From positions 1 through 51,948 of the forward strand of contig MDYQ01000198.1 of assembly GCA_003024175.1 (NCBI GenBank): DNA of 51,948 nucleotides, in the 5' to 3' direction. Under the pieces are notes generated by a model that made no database searches, was not told the DNA's origin, and saw nothing but the letters and a program-made list of their open reading frames with translations. The DNA comes from Planoprotostelium fungivorum (taxonomy: Eukaryota; Evosea; Variosea; Cavosteliida; Cavosteliaceae). The position numbers and the translations under genes are program-made. Below are positions 46,491 to 51,948 of this stretch, piece after piece (the first letter of the stretch is position 1; each line of letters opens with the position of its first letter).

Positions 46491-49400
46491 ATGAACTACG
46501 AGACGTTTCAACAGATGGAAATAGCTTCAGAACCCGAGGGACTCAGGTCCCACTTGGTGATGGTCTCCCCTTCAAATGAGATGCTGAACGTAAGACAGAA
46601 GAAGAAGATGGAGGACGACACATCCAGACCCGCCAAGAGACCCGGATTCTCCATCCACGTGAACGATGTACAACTCACCCCCTCGAAGATGAAACTGACG
46701 GACGTTCACAGGAGGTCCTGGAACAGACGAGCCGCTTCCCGTTCGGTATCGTCAACCGAGGCCGAGACTCCTTCATCGTGGCAGGCCTCCAGTCTCTCCT
46801 GGTCAACGAACAATTTATGACTTGGCTGTACCGTATCCCCAACGGAATGTACCACGACGAGTGGAAGCAATACGAGCAGAAGGGAATGGTCAGTCAAGTC
46901 CACCTCACTACCGAACTGAAGAAGTTCGCCACGGAATTTCGAGGCGAAGGATGGTCGACGGCACCCGCTCGCATTCCCGAGGTGAGGGCGCGTTGTAGAT
47001 CGAGCTGACGGGGTGACAGGGCTTCTGGAAGGCCCTCGAGGGCATCGACGCAAATCAGTGGGACAGCAGCGTGTTCCAAAGAGCCGTGTGGGCCGCCTTG
47101 TCCACCACGATCCACGTGGCTTATCCAGTCAATTCATTCGCGGACAGTCACCAACTGACTGTGGAGACGACCTTCACTTGTCAGGTGATGAAGATGATGA
47201 AGGTGATGATGATGGAACTGATGAGAGTTGTAGAACTGTGGATATCTCCACAAGAGTGAGACGAAGGAGAGCGGCATCGAAGCCGTCTGCATCAAGCCCA
47301 AGGATGTAGGCCCTCACGAGAATCTGGACAACGCACAAGCCGTGCTAGACAACTACTGGAACATGAACGGAAACTATGGCACCTGCAACATGTGCCAGTC
47401 CAAGAAGGTCGTGACGAGGAAGGAGATGAAGGGAGATGGACCCGAAGTACTGCAGATGTACATCCAGAGGTTCAATGTCGACCAGGTCAGTCTTCATCAA
47501 GATCATGATGAAGATCATGATGATGATGATGAAGAAGATCATCATGATGGTCATGAACATCATGACTCATAACTACCCCATCACATAGATGATAACATAC
47601 TGATCCATACAGAGCACACCCGGCATCACAAAGATCCTACACCGTGTGGAGATGCAGGACAGACTGCAGATCGGTAACGTATCCTATCGACTCCAATCGA
47701 TCGTACTCCACGCAGGAAAAGCTGCACAGGGTCACTACATCACAGAGGTCAACAGAGGCGGCCGCTGGTACAGAATCATCAACGAGACCATCCACGAGAT
47801 TGCCTCCAAAGACGTGAGACGACAGAGAGAGAGAAGTGAATGACCACGTGACAGGTCAACGGACTGGCAGAGCTACAAGTCAGCTCTGCGATCTACGTGA
47901 AGGACGTATTACAGGAAAGACAAGAAGAAGAGACCAGCGAGGTGAGTGAGGGGGGAGCGAAGAAGGAGAAGAAAAGAAGAGAGACTGACGGGAGAGAAGC
48001 AGTTTCGATTCGGACTATTGAAGACCGCAAGTGGAGAGAGGAAGAGACGCGCCGAGAAGAAGAGAGAGGCGGCGAAGACAGCGGAGAGGGACAGAAAGAA
48101 GAACGAGAGGTGTCCGTGGGCACAGAGAGCACCCAGAGCTCACCGTCCTCACAACACTGCACAACGCAACAATGCACTATCCAGCTGTATGACCAAGCCT
48201 TCGAGTGGCAGCCGACTATTCATCGACCAGCTGATCTATCGTCTCATCTGCCTCCTCGAGAAGATGTTCCTAACCAAATCAGTGAGGAGAAGAGATCATT
48301 TCGAGAGACTGAAGCGAGACAGTTGAAGAGGAGGGCGGAAGACGAGACCTTTGTCGAGGCCGTTCACATCGACAAGCGTACAGAGATCGAGGTGAATCAT
48401 CTCCCGCACGAGGCACAGCCAGTGGAATCAAGCCAGGAGAGTCCACAACCAGTGAGAGCCCTTCCACCTCGAGCAGAAGCAGTAGAGAGTGGACCATCCA
48501 TCCTATCTCCCATTGGAATCTCAAACAGAGGATTCAACTGCTACGCTGCAGCAGGCCTGCAGTCTGTGTTGGCCAACGATCACTTCGTCGCAGCAGTGCT
48601 CCATTTTCCGGACGGGGTAAAGAAAGAGCATTTCGAGTCGTTTGGACAAGAACACGGAGAGACGAAGAGAAAACAGTCACAGCTGTTACACGAGCTGAAG
48701 AAATTCATCCTGCACATCCGACAGCTCGAACAAGAAAGAAAGGCGACGACACACATTCCCCTGGTGAGGTGGATTGTAGATCGAGCTGACAGGGCATAGG
48801 AGATCTGGAACGCCCTGAGGGCTATCAGGGTGGACTACAACTGGAACGTTCAGCAAGACAGCTCAGAGATCCAGAGCGTGATGTGGGAAGCATTGGATGC
48901 CGTCATGCCCATCCTCAATAGTGGTGCTTGTTTCTCACAAGTCCACAACGTGAAAGTCAATACCATCTTTACGTGTCAGGTGATGAAGATGAACACGATG
49001 ATGAACATCACCCGATTGATCTGATTCACAGATATGCCAAGGCACACACAGTAAGGAAGATGAGGAGGAGAAGGGGCTCCATATGAGTTGCGCCAACGGA
49101 GAGAGGGGAGAGTTCGTACCGTACATGAGTGTGCAGAAGATGGTGGATCATCACTTTGATGTAGAAGGTTCATACAGCAGATGCGAGAGCTGCAAGGTGA
49201 ACTCAGTGACAAGGAGGCGAGCGATGAAGGGAGAAGGCCCAGATGTCCTTCCAATCTATTTGGTTAGGGCTGTACACGATCAGGTATGTTTCATGAATCT
49301 GTTTGTACTCTATCGTTCATCTCCTCTGACTCGATGTGATGGATGTGTAGGGTGTAGGGTGTGGGTACCCCTTGACCACAACGTAGAGACATGTCACTGA

Positions 49401-51715
49401 ACGACACAGTACCACAGAATGATCAAGCTGAACCACCGCATCGAAGTGCAGGAGAGGCTGTGGGTGGGAGAGGTATCATACCGTCTCGAATCTCTCAACT
49501 TCCACATCGGAGAACGTGCTCTCAGCGGTCACTACATGGCCGAAGTGAAGAGGGGCAATCGTTGGTACAGAATCAACGACCACGAGGTGACAGAGATCGA
49601 CTCTGACAAGGTGAGAGGAAACAGAAGAGAAAAGAATGACGCAGAGATAGGTCAACCGAGAGAAGCATCTCCAAGTCAGCTCTGCAGTCTACGTGAAGGA
49701 GAGAATGAGTGAGGAGGATGAGAGTAGCATTGAGGAGGTTATGGCCTGTGGCCTCTCGATGGGGTACTCATTGAGCAGGAGATGTATCGTGGAGGTGTTG
49801 GCATCATGTGAAGCGAAAGACATGAGGGATGTCGTCGAGAAGGTGAGAAGGGAAAGAGCGAGGGGGGAGAAGAGATGATTTTGAGAGACTGAAGCGAGAC
49901 AGTCGAAGAGGAGGGCGGAAGACGAGACCCGTAACGAGGACGTTCACATCGACAAGCGTACAGAGACCGAGGTGAATCATCTCTCGCCTGAGGTACAGCC
50001 TGTTGAATTCGATCAGGAGAGTCCACAACCAGTGAGAGCCCTTCCACCTCGAGCAGAAGCAGTGGAGAGTAGTCCATCCATCCTATCCCCCATTAGAATT
50101 GTGAACGGAAAGTTCAACTGCTACGCTGCAGCAGGCCTGCAGTCTGTGTTGGCCAACGATCACTTCGTCGCAGCAGTGCTCCATTTTCCGGACGGGGTAA
50201 AGAAAGAGCATTTCGAGTCGTTTGGACAAGAACACGGAGAGACGAAGAGAAAACAGTCACAGCTGTTACACGAGCTGAAGAAATTCATCCTGCACATCCG
50301 ACAGCTCGAACAAGAAAGAAAGGCGACGACACACATTCCCCTGGTGAGATGGATTGTAGATCGAGCTGACGAGGTATAGGAGATCTGGGACGCCCTGAAG
50401 GCCATCAACAGGAATTACGACTGGGACGTTCAGCAAGACAGCTCAGAGATCCAGAGCGTGATGTGGGAAGCATTGGATGCTGTCATGCCCATCCTCAATA
50501 GTGGTACTTGTTTCTCGCAAGTCCACAACGTGAAAGTCAATACCATCTTTACGTGTCAGGTGATGAAGATGAACACGATGATGAACATCACCCGATTGAT
50601 CTGATTCACAGATATGCCAAGGCACACACAGTAGAGAAGAGGAGGAGGAGAAGGGTCTCCATATGAGTTGTGCCTACGGAGAGAAGGGAATGTTCATGCC
50701 GTACATGAGTGTGCAGAAGATGGTGGATCATCACTTTGATGTAGAAGGTTCATACAGCAGATGCGAGAGCTGCAAGGTGGACTCAGTGACAAGGAGGCGA
50801 GCGATGAAGGGAGAAGGCCCAGATGTCCTTCCAATCTATCTGAAGAGGACTGCACACGATCAGGTATGTTTCATGAATCTGTTTGTACTCTATCGTTCAT
50901 CTCCTCTGACTCGATGTGATGGATGTGTAGGGTGTAGGGTGTGGGTACCCCTTGACCACAGTGTAGAGACACGATGCTAAACGACACAGTACCACAGAGT
51001 GGTCAAGCTGAACCACCGCATCGAAGTGCAGGAGAGGCTGTGGGTGGGAGAGGTGTCATACCGTCTCGAATCTCTCAACTTCCACATGGAAGAAGGTGCC
51101 CCCAGCGGTCACTACATGGCCGAAGTGAAGAGGGGCAATTGCTGGTACAGAATCAACAACGACAAAGTGACAGAGATCGGTCCCAAAGATGTGAGAAAAG
51201 AGAGAAGAGAAAAGAATGACGCAGAGACAGGTCAACCGAGAGAAGCATCTCCAAGTCAGCTCTGCAGTCTACGTGAAGGAAAGAATGAGTGAGGAGCAGG
51301 AGAGTAGCATTGAGGAGGTTATGGCCTGTGGCCTCTCGATGGGGTACTCATTGAGCAGGAGACGTATCGTGGAGGTGTTCGGATCATATAAAGCAAAAGA
51401 CATGGAGGATTTTGTCAAACAGGTGAGAAGGGAAAGAGCGAGGGAGGAGAAGGAAGAGGCGAGACTGACAAGACGAACAAGGTCAATTTCCGGCAATCAT
51501 TGAGAGCATCACAGAAGATCAATGATGATAGGAAAAAGAAGGACATACAGAGGAGAGTCGAGAGGCAGGAACTGAAGAAGAATCGTGAGGTGACCGGTAA
51601 CGCTGAGTCACAGAAGGTTCCACCTCGTCCATCCAAGCCCAGACAATCTACCTGCAGCAGAGCCGAGCCTCAGAGAGTTCACAGACCTACGCGCATGCCC
51701 GACACACTCATCTGA
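46491..51715 (+). CDS. Three tandem USP-like ubiquitin protease units in one polypeptide
   Basis: Each unit has a USP Cys box, a middle with Zn-type cysteines and a His box. Unit 1 (about 46680-47830): VNRGRDSFIVAGLQSLLVNE, with catalytic Cys changed to Ser, a single CNMC, and VLHAGKAAQGHYITEV. Unit 2 (about 48510-49610): SNRGFNCYAAAGLQSVLAND, TCQICQG and CESCK, FHIGERALSGHYMAEV, WYRIND. Unit 3 (about 50090-51190): VNGKFNCYAAAGLQSVLAND, FHMEEGAPSGHYMAEV, WYRINN. Units 2 and 3 keep Cys and His, so they may be active; unit 1 is a probable pseudoenzyme. Both active-like units are followed by a UBA-like helix set (SSIEEVMACGLSMGYSLSRR). A charged linker rich in E, R and K joins units 1 and 2. Introns splice in frame across the unit borders (VVEK to SKRRAED). 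USPs remove ubiquitin from proteins. An alternative ATG lies at 46470. Confidence 0.8.
48290..49870 (+). repeat. Copy A of a 1580-bp tandem duplication (USP unit 2)
   Basis: The region matches the next 1580 bases at a constant offset: for example CCATTTTCCG at 48601 and 50181, CAGGTATGTT at 49281 and 50861, TGAGGAGGTT at 49731 and 51311. Introns are conserved as well as exons, and no length change was found at the points checked, so the duplication is recent. Confidence 0.88.
49871..51450 (+). repeat. Copy B of the 1580-bp tandem duplication (USP unit 3)
   Basis: This copy begins after the intron that links units 2 and 3 and ends near the KQ/VNFRQS junction. Differences from copy A cluster in the first 200 bases and around the charged loop; the Cys box region is nearly identical. 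Confidence 0.88.
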
Positions 51716-51815
51716 GGATAACGGTGAGGATCTTATTTCTCCTGCACTCATTTGTGAAACAGAACAAACGTCCGGCCTAGCCTGAACACCCCACAACTGT
51801 AGAAATAGTGTACAT

Positions 51816-51821
51816 AATAAA
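51816..51821 (+). promoter_or_regulatory. AATAAA polyadenylation signal of the USP array gene
   Basis: It lies about 100 bp after the TGA stop at 51713-51715, a longer 3' UTR than most genes here. Confidence 0.45.
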
Positions 51822-51875
51822 ACAAAAGGATCGTCACGTCTTCCTCTCTTTGTACAACAGTAGAACACTCTTTTA

Positions 51876-51948
51876 TCACACGCCCTCCTTCTTTCCTTCT
51901 CTCCTCTTCTGTGCTATCCACTCTTGTATCTCCCCCTTCAACTTTTCA
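51876..51948 (-). CDS. C-terminal end of an unidentified minus-strand gene (partial)
   Basis: Read from the right edge, the frame gives EKLKGEIQEWIAQKRREGKK followed by EGV and a TGA stop at 51876-51878. It is charged and helical. The piece is too short to identify; it could be the tail of a coiled-coil protein convergent with the USP gene. Confidence 0.4.
   Translation of the reverse strand, partial: EKLKGEIQEWIAQKRREGKKEGV

Overview
The window is nuclear DNA from an intron-rich, gene-dense, unicellular-type eukaryote. Most genes are cut by many short GT-AG introns of about 34-120 nt, typically starting GTGAG and ending CAG or TAG. Intergenic gaps are mostly 25-450 bp, and several stop codons overlap their own AATAAA signal. 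The gene content (triple RhoGAP protein, armadillo-BTB protein, TIG-repeat receptor kinase, Rab5/ARA6-like GTPase, Beclin, large Arf-GEF) suggests a free-living amoeba, most likely amoebozoan. That assignment is inference; no rRNA or organelle marker is present.

Layout. 1-302: 3' end of an unknown coiled-coil gene. 920-4419 (+): CorA-like Mg2+ transporter. 4738-6309 (+): secreted GH128-like beta-glucanase with a CBM43/X8 domain. 6245-6875: a 315-bp direct duplication around a single N, best read as overlapping contig ends. 6763-9847 (+): VID27. 10039-10545 (+): intronless membrane protein. 10748-13131 (+): ARM-BTB protein. 13156-15872 (-): protein with ubiquitin-like modules and a C-terminal WH2. 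15974-19922 (-): three tandem RhoGAP domains. 20222-21504 (+): seven-pass-like membrane protein. 21686-22252 (+): small unknown gene. 22329-29242 (-): large receptor with signal peptide, TIG repeats, a GPS autoproteolysis motif, one membrane helix and a kinase domain. 29530-30719 (-): Rab5/ARA6-like GTPase. 30968-31873 (-): intronless kinase. 32312-34973 (+): FAD aromatic monooxygenase. 35073-37055 (-): Beclin/Atg6. 37171-38102 (+): tetraspan protein. 38200-39004 (-): GILT-like protein. 39095-45288 (+): BIG-type Sec7 Arf-GEF. 45323-45537 (+): decayed sedolisin tail. 46491-51715 (+): three USP-like deubiquitinase units, two of them a fresh 1580-bp tandem duplication. 51876-51948 (-): end of a further gene.

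The genes do not form an operon or an obvious cluster. Several belong to endolysosomal and membrane traffic (Rab5-like, Beclin, GILT, Arf-GEF) and several to Rho/actin and receptor signalling, as expected for a phagotrophic amoeba, but the grouping is probably incidental.

Most unusual signals: (1) a receptor in which an adhesion-GPCR-style GPS site sits before one helix and a kinase rather than seven helices; (2) a 10-bp motif, ATCTACAACG, occurring about 27 times (roughly 0.1 expected for the exact 10-mer), mostly in introns, in both orientations, and twice as an 18-bp palindrome that fills much of a 34-42 nt intron; (3) a 9-nt microexon carrying the switch II glutamine of the Rab; (4) a Rab5-like protein with cysteines at its N-terminus and none at its C-terminus; (5) a three-unit USP array whose first unit has lost the catalytic cysteine.
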